This document shows, piece by piece, positions 47,901 to 58,721 of a DNA stretch of 64,000 nucleotides (its first letter is position 1; every line of letters starts with the position of its first letter). Both the position numbers and the translations under genes were made by a program. Under the pieces are notes generated by a model that saw only the letters and a list, made by a program, of their open reading frames with translations, did no database searches and was not told the DNA's origin. The stretch spans positions 1,054,001 through 1,118,000 of the forward strand of contig NC_089191.1 in the NCBI RefSeq assembly GCF_947507565.1. Reading direction: 5' to 3'. The DNA comes from Oscarella lobularis. Taxonomy: Eukaryota > Porifera > Homoscleromorpha > Homosclerophorida > Oscarellidae.

Positions 47901-50900
47901 TCTGCCGTCTCCTGGGTGTCCTTGACTCTTCTTTTATCGCCTCTCTTCATTTGTCTGTTCCTCTTCCACCACTCCTTTCCTCTCATTGTCTGATGGTACT
48001 CTCTTTCCTAAATATCAGTGTAATTTAGTTAATAAATACATTCTGTGTCACCTCATCTATTGACTGGCAAATTCTAAACGAATGCTTTCCGATGTCCAAA
48101 TCCAACACGGAAATAAGCCTGCGAAAGGCTATAGTTCCGTGATTATAATACGAAGCTGCCAGTTTTGCGGCAACGCTGAGAGGAAGTTTTCCTCTAAATT
48201 TCTCCTTTGGAGCAAATGTCCACAGGACACTGTGGAAGGACTCGTTCTATATAAGACAATGAGAAACAGCGGTTTTTGAATGGTATTTTACCGCATTTTG
48301 GGTGTTTCCTTCTTCACATCTCTGTAGTAGATCCCTGTCGGAAAGCTGATCGAAGATGTCTTTCAAGGCGTGAAGGAAGACGTGTGGGAGTTTGGCGCTC
48401 GCCTCCGGATTGTATTTTGTGACGTAGCCGGGCTCGTCGGCATTGGCTCTGTCTGCTTGCCACTTACACCACGACTCGGCCCCAACAGGACAGAACCGGT
48501 GACGGTCCTCTTCCGTTTTGGGGCACAAGTCGTGGTTGTAGTGCAAGACTTTACGCCCTTCACCCGCTAATGCCGCCGCCTTTCCTCCCCATTCCTTAAT
48601 TTTCTCCTCATTTCCGCATAGTTGGGTCATGTGATGCAGAATGGCCTTCGTTTCGAGCACCATGCTTGCGGCGTCCCCGACGTTACGACGTATGGCGTAC
48701 CCATAGTATTTCTGAATCCTTTACCGAAAGAAAATTTTCAAATAGAACAAACGCACTACTGTTACAGACCTGTCAATAACTTCGTCTGTCAAGCGATGTG
48801 CTCCGCCCACTCCTTTCCCGTCTTCACATATATAGCCTTTGTGTTCTTTTTTCCACTTGCGCAGCCGTCCTCCCATTCGCTTTTGTACATGGCCAATGCA
48901 GTCTTCTTTCTGCACGGGATGATCGACGCCGTAGACCTATAAAGCAATTAATAATGTTCCTGTGTATCAGAAGGGAAAATGAACCTGTGGCTTTGAGACG
49001 ACATTGAAAGACTTAGAGTCCCCATCTCCTACAAATTTAGTGTACCTAAAGTAGGTTTAGGTTCTAAGATTAATCCATATCAGAATTACATTACCTCAAT
49101 CGGTGTTTGTCTATGGATCGTTTCCACAAAAGAAGAGCGCCGTCTGCCTCCATAGCATTTGCCGATCGATTGAAGTTCTTTGTGCAGGAGGGAGCGTGGT
49201 TCTCAGCCCAGAGAGCATACTCAGGGCTGTCCTTATCCGGATTTTTTGCCGCCATCAAAGAGCAGCGTCGACAGAGGGTTGAATAGACGTTAAAGTCTAT
49301 TATGGCCCCTACGTCATGAAGAATGACCGCTTGCAGGCCATAGTGGGACGAGTGCCCCCTTTTCGACCATGTACCGTCGAAAGACACCCGTACGTCGTCG
49401 ATTCCTTCTCCGTCGCCTAATTCCTTCTTACGTCGGTAGTGTGAAACGGCAGCTATTGCGGACTCACTGAAAACCTGAAGGAGAAGTATAGCTAGATTCT
49501 CACAGAACTATTTAACATACCCCTGTGAGAGCTGAATTTATTTTATTGACGTGACACTCCCAGCTGTCAGGGAGCGATGGAGGCGGCATGTTGAAAACGG
49601 CAGAAAATTTAACAAGCTCTTGACGGCTAAAAAAGACTGAACAAAGACTGAACAATGTTTTGTCTCTTCCCGGAAATAACCTGGATCCCATAACGGCACT
49701 AGCAACTGCGGCTCGCCTGTTCACCTCGAAGCTGTTTCCCGCCGATTCGCATTTTTTCGAAGACTGAAAGTTAGTAGTCGCCCGGCACGACCGGCAATAG
49801 AAGCGAAGCGCTGACGACCATCCTTTTCTCTGACTTTCGTCCTCAGCGAATGTGAGTCGATCGCTCTTGCACGCCTTGCAGACGAAAGCAGATTTTATGA
49901 CGGCGAAGAGGTGCTCCAAATCGATTAGACGATATCCTTCCGGCGTTTCCTGAAACGACGGAGGTGCCAGTGTAAGAGCGTGCCATTCGTCAGGAGGCGA
50001 AGCGAATTTTCTTCCATCCTCTTCGGCCTCTTGCTGTCTCTGCGCTTCCTTCTGCCTTTTCACATGCGCCGGAGTTCCTGCAAATCGCCGCTTTTTTGAC
50101 ACAGTCGCCATATTCTGAAAAAGAATATTCTAGAAATATCGACCCAGCATCCCTATGTCACCCAGAAAGACGAACGCACCTCCTTTTCCCAAGAAACCGC
50201 GTGAATCTCTGAGTGCACCTGACCGATTGCGCGCTGCTCAAGCAACCCGGACTATCTATTTCGCGCCGAGACAAGACAAGTATGCAGCAATAAATGATAC
50301 ATTACTAATTAGAAAGAACAAAAAACCGCAGACCAGAATCTGTTCATCCGTTCGATCGCAATCATGGCTGCAGCTGAAAACGAAACGCTCGCTGCTTTTG
50401 AAGCGGCATGCCACGAAGCGGGGTAAGATAGCGAGTACCAACACCATTGAGGTGCAAACAAGCCATGCTTCACAGCTATGAGCTGCCCGCTAAGCTGAAG
50501 ACGCTGCTGACAGCGACGCTGTCAGCAGCGTCGATGAAGAAAAGGGCCGGCCGGCCCGAATCCCACCGAGAGAGACGCGCGCGCGCTTATTTGGCGCTGA
50601 AAAATGCTCTGTGGGTGAGTCGATTACCATCAATCAATCGATCGATTGATTCATCCATCGAACGCGATAGACATGCCCTTATTTTAGTATGGCGCCGGGC
50701 TAGGGCGCGACAAAGTCGCCGGGGGGCCGTTCTCCAAGAGCGGGCCAACGTATTGTTGGCCCGAAGCTCTGAAGACGGTCCTTCGGGGGCTATACCCCGA
50801 AGACGTGCAGAATCGCTCCGATCCTGGCGCACGAGGACCAGCGACGAGCGACGTAGGCACTCTAGCCATTTTAAAAAACGTTTTACTTACCTTTTCTCAG

Positions 50901-51549
50901 AGGCCGATCGTCAACGTCGAACTCGGCGAGATCCTACGATCGTTCGACGCGAAGGAGGTCGTCGCGGCCAAAAGAAGCCGCAAAATATAAACAAAGATAC
51001 TCTATTCTTCTATTTACTCTTCATATTTACTCTCCATTACCTCAAATAAAGACGATCCATACAAAAAAACGCCGAAAACGACCACTTTCTTCTTGGTAAC
51101 GCGCGCTACTTTGTGACCGCTACTCGAAATACCGGACGTTCCACGCATTCCACCAGGGCAATGGACTAAACTTATTCACAAATAAGCTCGTCACACATGA
51201 ACACTTTTTTCAGCGTAATTAATATTTTAGACATTTTTGAGCCCTCTTTACCCCTCTTGCCACCTTAACCAAAAACAAATATCTAGATCTGCAAGCTTAC
51301 AGCTTGAACATTGACGGACGCCCCACTGCTGATCATCAATTCTGCAACCTCCACGTTGCCACGAGAGAGCGCGTAAAGCAATTGCTTAACTTCAAGCTAC
51401 AGAAAAAAGAAAAATTACGGCAAGAGGACGAGTCGCGTCTTTCCCCCGGCGTTTACCGAGTCAGGTTTCCAGTCTAACTCATGACCACGAAGAAACAGCT
51501 GCAAATCACTTAAAGATCCTTTCAAAGCATTAGAAACGGCTCCCTCCAT
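41926..51549 (-). CDS. Ankyrin-ROC-COR-Death domain protein (DAPK-like without kinase)
   Basis: Spliced minus-strand gene, roughly 1,300-1,400 residues. N-terminus MEGAVSNALKGSLSDLQLFL begins a run of about a dozen ankyrin units. One, LLYALSRGNVEVAELMISSG, lies on the far side of a transposon (51300-51400); the others lie between 44880 and 46835 (for example NGNTALHEAARENSLEISSI). The ROC GTPase follows at 44188-44820 with GKVKAGKTT (P-loop) and DFAGQREFH (switch II). A COR-like region (42531-43646) and a C-terminal Death domain (41926-42222) end the protein. This is the order of DAPK1 after its kinase; no kinase domain is seen at the N-terminus, so it resembles kinase-less ROCO proteins. The gene is interrupted by the TTAA transposon (46866-51268) inside one intron. 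The start at 51549 is the first in-frame ATG. Confidence 0.85.
47633..50111 (-). CDS. DDE transposase, seven exons, intact
   Basis: Starts at MATVSKKRRFAGTPAHVKRQ and ends at a TAG at 47633-47635, about 680 residues, with six short introns (e.g. 49475-49520) and no stop or frameshift seen. The order is a basic N-terminus, a Cys4-type zinc site (CKAC then CRSC), then the catalytic domain. This has SFDGTWSKRGHSSHYG (first Asp), YTKFVGDGDSKSF (second Asp), KEDCIGHVQKRMGGRLRKWK, and NESFHSVLW (Glu). The C-terminus is basic and acidic, low complexity. The motifs match the 'Mutator-like transposase' group often seen in aquatic invertebrate genomes. The clean reading frame suggests recent activity. 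Confidence 0.85.
50364..50990 (+). CDS. Second transposon-encoded protein, unknown function
   Basis: Divergent to the transposase inside the same element. A three-exon model reads MAAAENETLAAFEAACHEAG, then YELPAKLKTLLTATLSAASM with a basic region, then YGAGLGRDKVAGG and a long exon ending in KEVVAAKRSRKI and TAA. Introns are about 50-70 nt with GT-AG ends and phases that fit. No family is recognised; the basic middle suggests DNA or RNA binding. A frame beginning at 50155 (MSPRKTNAPP) could be an alternative or upstream exon, but I could not connect it in frame. Confidence 0.5.
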
Positions 51550-51607
51550 TAGAGACTCCACCCTCTGTATACTGGAACTTCTTGAGACTTTGATTTCAAC
51601 GATGGGC

Positions 51608-51650
51608 GATCTCCACACGATCGCGATCTCCACACGATCGTGATCTCCAC
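51608..51650. repeat. Short tandem repeat of GATCTCCACACGATCGC type
   Basis: Imperfect tandem copies of GATCTCCACACGATCG, about 2.5 units, just upstream of the ankyrin-ROCO start. Confidence 0.85.
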
Positions 51651-51753
51651 TCGTTTTCGCGGCTCAGACCATGCTCAGACGAACGCTCATGCAGTCTGCG
51701 ACGACGGGCGGAAGCGGCAAATAGCATTGGACATCAAGCTTTCATGCGGGTGC

Positions 51754-52215
51754 ACACCTATGTACTTTCCGGATAGGGTGCCAAGTTGCCAACGCTTAGA
51801 GACGAGGGCAATGAACAAATCGGTTGATAAATTTTAACTCAACGAGGATGCCGTGAAACCCTGCGTCGTCTACAACAATGCCCACCAGCTCAGTCTTTTC
51901 GTGAAGCCTTTAATTAATCTAATTAACCGAGTTTTTAATCGTCACATTAATTAAGGAATGAAAAAGCACTTCTACTAAAACTCTTTCCCGCCTTCACGGG
52001 TTCAACGTTGTCTAGTAATAATGTGTGCAGGGAAGAAAATCGCTTTCCCGCCCCCGTGCCGCGGCACTACATTCCTTGAAGCAGCAATCATCGAGGAAAG
52101 AGATTCGGAGCTCCATCAAGACAGTCACTCGAGTAAGAAACGTCGTTAGGCTGCTTGTTCAATAACCCTGCATGAAGAGACTGACGCTGCATCATTCACT
52201 GCAACTTCCGAAGGG
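51754..52215 (-). pseudogene. Decayed partial copy of the giant Bark-like gene
   Basis: Reads as a diverged duplicate of positions 36930-37700 of the giant gene, in the same orientation. Shared words in order include ATGTACTTTCC, GCCAACGCTTAGAGA, AATCGGTTGATAA/GATCGGTTGATAA, AACGAGGAtGCCGTGAAAyCC, TTTTTAATCGTCAC, GCAATCATCG/GCAATCGTCG, and GACGCTGC(A/G). Many substitutions, indels and stops interrupt the frame, so it is not coding. The parent segment lies in the single 6.5-kb exon between CUB and SRCR 2. No flanking duplications seen. Confidence 0.75.
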
Positions 52216-52622
52216 AATTCAAATTAAAACGGTTTGGCTTTACGCGAATATTGAAATGGACGAAAACGCTTATTGACGTCAGGAGGGTTCTTTGGGCAGC
52301 TTACGAGCTGCGAGCTTGTGAAAGAACAATATACATAGAAATTTTTACGTCCCTCTCACATTTGAACATTGCTCATGTTGAATCCCTTAGAATCTTAATC
52401 AGTGATGGTCATAAAGGGGAGGATCTACAATCTGCTGTTAGGATACCTGTGACTGTCCCACGCCCACAGCAGAGATTAATCTCTGCCCACAGTACCAAAA
52501 TGAAGGAATTTCAGGAATGTACATGTATGATAATGGAGCATGCGCATACCGCTTAACAAGGTCAAAGGTCGTTAGGACCAACGCCCAAATCCAGCGCAAC
52601 ATTCCGTCGCGAACTCTGACCA
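52216..52622. other. Intergenic, presumed promoter of the phosphatase gene
   Basis: About 400 bp with no gene. No recognisable promoter box. Confidence 0.4.
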
Positions 52623-55184
52623 ATGCCGCGCTGGCACATCCTCTACCTCTGCCTCTGCCTACACATTTCCACAGCCCACGACTCAGATTCGTGGGTGGGC
52701 GGCGCAGGAATCGTACACAAACGCAGTGAACCACAGATCAGAATTTCGCGCCGAAGCGTCGCAAGCAATGTAACGGGCACTTTCACGGTCAATCCGACGC
52801 AAATTCAAAATCAGGGAAAAGCGAATCTAACGTGGTCCTTTTCCAATCTGCTTTCGGGAACGAGCTTCGTTGCGGTCTACTGCCCTCACACTGCGTCCGA
52901 CGACGATTCCCTCGATCATTTCTTCGTTGACAGTGTTGCGACGACTAGGATTGTCGGACCGCTTGTTAACATGCGCTGCAATTTTCAGTTTCGCTTGTTC
53001 TACAACGAAAGCGTCAAGTTGGCAACGAGCGAAAATCTGACTTTTGTGAACGGGCCGTATGAGCCTCTTCAAGGGCATCTTTCTTTGGTACGTAATTGAA
53101 GCCTGTATAGCTAGTACGCGTTCACGTTCTTTGAGCTAATTTGGGAGAGGCGCACCGCCCAGGACGCGTACACCATGAACGCGCAAATTACCTCGTGCAT
53201 ACACGCCTTCGACGTGCAAATTAAAGGACTTTTAGGGCGCGGGGCGGGGCGGGGGCTGTTACATCCTGCCTTACGACAATCTTGTGACAATCTTGAATCT
53301 TTAGACAAACAAAGAAAGCGAAATGAGAGTCATGTGGATATCTGGTTCACAAAATTATTCGTCTGTGCAGGTATGATACAGTCTAGAGTAATCGGTGAGA
53401 TTAATTAATCTGCGTTCTATGCCACAGTACGAACTTACGGATGGATCTGCTCGAATCGAGGTCAACGGCAATTCGACTACCTATAAAGCCAGTGACCTGT
53501 GCCACGCACCGGCTACGCAAATAAGCGCCAAGTTTTTTCGCGATCCGGGATTTATTCACGACGTGCTTCTCACGAACCTCCAGCCAAGAACGCAACACAG
53601 GTATGTGTTATGAACCCCTGACGCCACGTTTCCGCAGTACTGTTCACTTCTTTTAGGTACAGATTCGGTGGCGGTAGTCACTGGTCGTCGTGGCACACTT
53701 TCACATCAGCTCCAAAAGCTGGCAATGCATCTGATCAAGGTAGAAGAATCTGCTTCTTTTTGAGATTGTATACACGTATATACATGGTCGCACTTTATAG
53801 TGCATCTTTTCGTCTTTGGCGATATGGGAGAATTCAGGCCGCCGTCCGGGGCGCCTTTGGGTGGTCGCGGATACACGACGATGGAACTGATTGAAAGAGA
53901 CTTAGAAGCGGCGGACGCTTTCTACGAGCTCTTTCTTGTCATAGGAGATGTTTCATGTACAGTATATCTGTCTGCGTCCTAGGTTAGGTCTTGATCAAGT
54001 CTTCTGTCTATATAGATGCTGACGGTGAAGCGTACAAATGGGAGCAGACGGGCTCTCTCATAGAACCGACGTCTTTGCGTTTGCCCTATCACGTTGGCGT
54101 TGGGAATCACGAGTACGATCACCAATCGCGAAGCAAAAACGATCCGAGCGGAATTAGCACTCCGTTTAAACCTTCGTGGGGCAACTACAAAAACGATTCG
54201 GGCGGCGAATGCGGAGTGCCCGCCTTCAAGCGCTTCCACATGTAAGAACGCAATGTATATACAAATTTGCTCTCCTAGTGTAACAACTTACAATAGGCCT
54301 GATAACGGAAACAGCCTGTTCTGGTATAGTCACGACTATGCGAATACACACTTTACGTGGATTTCCACCGAGCATGATTTCACGCCTGGGTCACGTCAAT
54401 ACAAGTGGCTTGAAAACGACCTTGCCTCCGTTAATCGATCACGCACGCCGTGGCTGATCGTTCTGGGACATCGTCCTATGTACTGCTCTGGGATTCAGAA
54501 AACCGATGGCAACGCGTTAGAACAATCAGCCTATTGAATTTGTGTTTTAGTCCTTTTTGATAGAAAAGTGCAAATTGGACAGCGAGATGCCTACGAGTCT
54601 CTTCTGCATAAGTACAAAGTCGATTTGTTTATGGCAGGTCACTACCACGTTTGTAAGTTTGTTATGAAACTATCTATCTATCTATGATTAGCATGATGCT
54701 TCTTTAGACGAGCTGACGTGTCCGGTGTACAATGGAAGTTGCATGGGAACCCTAGCTAATCCTCGTTCGACTGTTCACGTAGTTATTGGCACAGCCGGTG
54801 CCAACGACAACGTCAAGAGTGTGAGTTCTTGAACTCTTACATACAGGCAAAAATAAAATAAAGTTGACTGATTTTGTCTTGCAGTGGCCCAGTCAAGACG
54901 CCAAGTGGAGTCTCAAGCACATTGACGGGTACGGCTATGGGCGAATGTTCATCGCTAACAGCACGCATCTTCGCCTGCAAATCGTTGGAAATACTGATGG
55001 AACAGTGCTGGATCAGAACTGGATTATATCGGATCACTCTTGGATGGAAGCGATCCCGAGTACGACTGGCGACACCGTGGCGCCGACTGGCGACACCGTG
55101 GCGCCGACTGGCGACGCTGTGAATGTGAAGGCATCGGTTCTTTTCTTGTTCATTTTGCTTGCTGTTGCGCGTTTCTTTGCTTAG
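52623..55184 (+). CDS. ACP7: Purple acid phosphatase (ACP7-like), with hydrophobic C-terminal tail
   Basis: Nine exons spliced in phase: 52623-53087, 53428-53600, 53657-53739, 53801-53956, 54016-54241, 54296-54515, 54564-54652, 54708-54820, 54887-55184. A signal peptide (ILYLCLCLHI) and a fibronectin-like N-terminal domain precede the metallophosphatase. Metal-ligand motifs are in order: GDMG, GDVSYADG (Tyr ligand, formed across an intron), GNHEYD, GHRP and AGHYHVYE. The family uses an Fe/Mn or Fe/Zn centre to cleave phosphate esters. The C-terminus has a TGDTVAP repeat encoded by a 21-bp tandem DNA repeat, then a hydrophobic tail (VKASVLFLFILLAVARFF), so the protein is likely GPI-anchored or membrane-anchored. 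The first intron (340 nt) is unusually long here. The intron at 54516-54563 is 48 nt. Confidence 0.9.
55064..55120. repeat. 21-bp tandem repeat in phosphatase coding sequence
   Basis: Two perfect units of GACTGGCGACACCGTGGCGC followed by a partial third, encoding TGDTVAP. In-frame length change would vary the linker before the membrane tail. Confidence 0.9.
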
Positions 55185-55554
55185 AACTTTGACTTTGCTG
55201 CATTTCTCTCTTTGTGCGCTACGTTGCTGCCTCTCGATGTTAAAAGCTTGCTCTCTTTCGTCTCTTATCTATTCACTATTTGCATCGCATCAGGGGCCCC
55301 ACTTTATAAAAAGAAACAGACACAAGTGAGAATCGATATAGAGAGTCGGACATCTAGAAATAAAGCATTTAGCCGACGAGAAGAGCAATGGCGGTCCGGA
55401 GTGGAATTTTTCATATTGGCGAATAGAACACGAAAAGTCTCACTGCGCAAATAGGCAAAAAGTTGGCCTAAAAGAAGCGAACAAAATTGCGATACCTACG
55501 ACAGTAAGGAAGTGTTTTAATTAATAGGCAAGGATGTGCAGATATTGATTGGCT

Positions 55555-55740
55555 GACAGAGTGTTGACAGTCATAAACATCTCTACAAGTCAACTCTACT
55601 GATAACATTATGGAGAGATGCGTCAATTACCGACACATATTATTATGGAACACAAATTATTTAATTAATTAAGCCACTTTGGAACAAGGCTTCTTTCTAT
55701 AGCTGCTTTTTCATTACAGGCTAAGATATGGGACATAACA
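55555..55740. repeat. Direct repeat, copy 1
   Basis: Matches 56935-57180 in the same orientation: GTGTTGACAGTCAT, AACATCTCT, TATGGAGAGATGC/TGTGGAGGGATGC, TCAATTACCG, GGAACACAAATTAT, AAGCCA, GGAACAAGGCTTCTT. Overall similarity is moderate and decayed by indels. Confidence 0.75.
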
Positions 55741-56108
55741 GAAAAGGAGAGTCACGTTCATACTTCGGCTCTTCAGGGTCTATGACAACTCTAAGGCAAA
55801 TGCAGTGATGCATAGAGTAAGGTGTCCAATGAGACAACCAGCATCATATCGAGTTTGGAGGAGAAATTGTCGAAGAAGAAAAATGGACGCGTACCGAAAT
55901 ATACACAGGCGTCACGTACGCTCCCTCGAAGGAGTTTTATGACGACGACGATCAAGGAGACGAATTGGGGAAGGTTACGGTTCAAACTCGATCACGTAAG
56001 ACGTCTGTTTGGGCCGGAGAACTGAGACCGTTTCATTTCTGCAGAATTCAGGACGAAATTCTTGAGCTTCGGAGGCTTCTTGACGAGAGGTCTAATCAGG
56101 AAGACGCT

Positions 56109-56457
56109 TCGGTTATAGTGAAGGACGTGTACTACCTTGTAGCGTACAGTTTACCTTACGTCAGTAGCACCCCGTATAATAATAATAAGGAAATCGTCTT
56201 GAAGATTTTTAAAACTGTCTTGAAGATTTTAAAGTTCCCTTGACGTTTTGAAAATTGTCTTGACAATTTTTAAAATTGCTTTAACGATTTTTAAAATTGC
56301 CTTGACGATTTTTAAAATTGACTTGACAATTTTAAAAATATCCTTGACAATTTTAAAAATTGTTTTGACGATTTTTAAAATTGTCGTGACGATTTTAATA
56401 CGGGAAATAGTTCCGTAAGAATAGGTAGTACACGTCCTTCACTATAACCGCTAAGGT
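56109..56457. repeat. Foldback element with a minisatellite loop
   Basis: Inverted arms 56109-56175 and 56399-56457 share GGTTATAGTGAAGGACGTGT plus ACTACCT in inverse orientation, and CCCGTATAA against its inverse. The loop (about 56195-56395) is a tandem array of about nine units of roughly 21 bp, consensus TTGACGATTTTTAAAATTGC, each containing a small near-palindrome. The whole could form a large cruciform. Confidence 0.85.
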
Positions 56458-56934
56458 CCCAGAAGGGAACCCCTCCTACTTAGCTAGCTATAGACAAACA
56501 GATCTTATTTTACAGGCCAATTTAGATGTCTCTTCGTTCAATTCGTTTGCCGGATTGCTCTGATTTTCGACGCTGCGGAATTTTGGCGAGGGAAAAGTAA
56601 CGCACGCTATAGCGAAGAAGTCTCCTTAGACGTCTCCTCGTACAGCGTCCATCCCACGCAAGTCGACGGCCAGAAGAATGTTTTCGTTGAACAAGTACCT
56701 ATTCTACGACTCGTTCGTGGTCGTGTCACGACGTCGCTTCGCAATGTGAGGAACTGTCCGATCGAGTCTATCGTCTGTACAAGATCTGATTTGCTCTTGA
56801 TGCAGTCGATCGCTAATCCTCTAATCCTGAGAATCGGTCTCGTTTTGTTCTCAAATCGCCGTATCACACTCTGTTTATTGACGTCATTTTTCGTCAATAT
56901 AGCGCTGCTTTTTCTCCGTGCGGATATCATTGAG

Positions 56935-57180
56935 AGCGTGTTGACAGTCATGTAGACACTCACGCATGCATGTAGACACTATTGTTGACAATTGAAACCA
57001 CTCGTAGAGTAGATCTGAACATCTCTAAAACTCTACTGACTTCCTAACACTGTGGAGGGATGCTTCAATTACCGCTACATAATATTATAGAACACAAATT
57101 ATACAAGCCATTTTTGGAACAAGGCTTCTTCTTAGCTGTTTTTCCATTACAGACTAAGATATTGGACAGAAACGCTCTAA
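56935..57180. repeat. Direct repeat, copy 2
   Basis: Partner of the copy at 55555-55740, with the same order of shared words. This copy lacks the TTAATTAATTAA insertion seen in copy 1. Confidence 0.75.
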
Positions 57181-58249
57181 AATGATTTGATGTAAAGTGA
57201 GTGACAACCTTGGTTAGTCGCACGTGAGTTTAGCAATCAAGATCGAGTACACCCTCGATCCTGCAGCTATAAGGGTGCTGGAATACAAGTATGAACAATG
57301 CCTTTGGCAAAAGATGAGCAGATCGCTCTGAAAGCGTACGTCATTTATTGCTCGACGTCAAACCGAAAGCAGTATACGAGGAACTCATCCTATAAAGCTA
57401 GCTGATTTAGTTATAGTTGTTGCGCTACTGCATGAAGAAATATGGGTATTCGCGCGATCACGGTCTTTGTAGTAATACAGCCATATAATTAGTTGTGGAT
57501 AAAGTGGAGAACAAGAGAGTACGAGAAGCGCCTGACCTATATACAGCCATCCAAGAAGCAAAGGAGGCTCATGTCAAACAATTTGCCGTATAGGTACGAC
57601 CGCGTTTCTGGGAGAAAGAATACGTCGTTCAAAAGATTGAAAGGCTCAAAAAATCAGTACCGGCCTAGCAGCAATCATAGCTCACATCATCGAAATCGCT
57701 GATCACACGAAGACCAAAGCGGATGTACATGCTAGGTTAGTATAGACCAAGGTCAGCCTCCAACTATAGTTGGATTTCATAGACTGCTATGTATTGCGCT
57801 GATATTCGCCTGGCTTCGCGTGCTCAAATTCGTGAGAGCGTTCGAAAGTCACGGCCCGTTCGTCGTCATACTGCAGCACATGGTTGCAGACGTCAGTCGC
57901 TTTGTCTTTCTACAGTATCGTATATATTCCTTACGGTGAGAGCGGAAGAACGAAGCGAGCAGAAGTCAATTAAACTTTAATAAAGCGGCCAGTTTGGGGT
58001 TTTTCGGTGACGGTCCGTCCCTCAGACTCGAGAGCTCTTTTCAGTCTCTATCGAATCACTTTCGTCGACGAGTACTTGTACAATGTATGAGTTAAGTAAA
58101 AAAACTTGGAGTGACTCGGTTTTTTCATAGGAAATGAGAGCTGAAGATTCTATAATGACAGATATTCTTGTGGGCACGTTTCTTGCTCTGGCTGCGTCTC
58201 AACTTGTTCATTGCACTCATTTCAGTCCAACCAAAGGTAGAACGACTGA

Positions 58250-58575
58250 AATGACTAAGGAAAGGGGTGCCACGCTCATACTTTGGCTCTTCAGGGTCTA
58301 TGACAACTCTAAAGGCAAATAAATGCAGTGATGCAGAGAGTAAGGTGTAGACCACGTCTTCTTGCGTATGGACTTCTTCTATGGCCAGCATCATATTGAG
58401 TTTGGAAGGAGAAACTGTCGAAAAGAAATACACACGCGTCACGCTCCCTCGGAGGAGTTTTATGACGACGACGATCAAGAAGGAGACGAATTGAGGAAGG
58501 TTACAGTTCAAACTCACGTAAGCTAGAAGTCCAGCTCTTTGGGCCGCGGACGGTTTCATTTCTGATTCAGGATCT
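58250..58575. repeat. Dispersed repeat related to 55750-56060
   Basis: Shares with the segment 55750-56060: ACTTTGGCTCTTCAGGGTCT, GACAACTCTAA, AGCATCATAT, GAGTTTGGA, GAGTTTTATGACGACGACGA, AAGGAGACGAATTG and GGTTACrGTTCAAACTC, in the same order. No coding capacity is evident. Confidence 0.8.
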
Positions 58576-58721
58576 TCGGAGGCTTCCTGACGAGAGGTAG
58601 TCTAGTCGTTTCACAGAGAAGGGAACGCTGTAGGCAAACACATCCTACCGCACAGGCCACATTAGATCTCTCTTCGTGTATCTCGCTTGCCGGATTGCTC
58701 TGATTTTTGACGCTGCAAACA

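Larger units (their letters stand above)
46866..51268. mobile_element. Autonomous DNA transposon with TTAA duplication (Kolobok-type candidate)
   Basis: 4,395 bp between TTAA at 46866-46869 and TTAA at 51265-51268. Termini are inverted: GGTGGCAAGG at the left and its near complement, CCTCTTGCCACC, at the right. It encodes a multi-exon DDE transposase (minus strand) and a second spliced frame (plus strand). It lies in an intron of the ankyrin-ROCO gene. Removing it and one TTAA restores an intron of 62 nt. TTAA target sites are known for piggyBac and Kolobok; the transposase is not piggyBac-like, so I favour Kolobok. Family assignment is inference. The stretch 46870-47632 has open frames on both strands that I cannot resolve. 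Confidence 0.85.
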
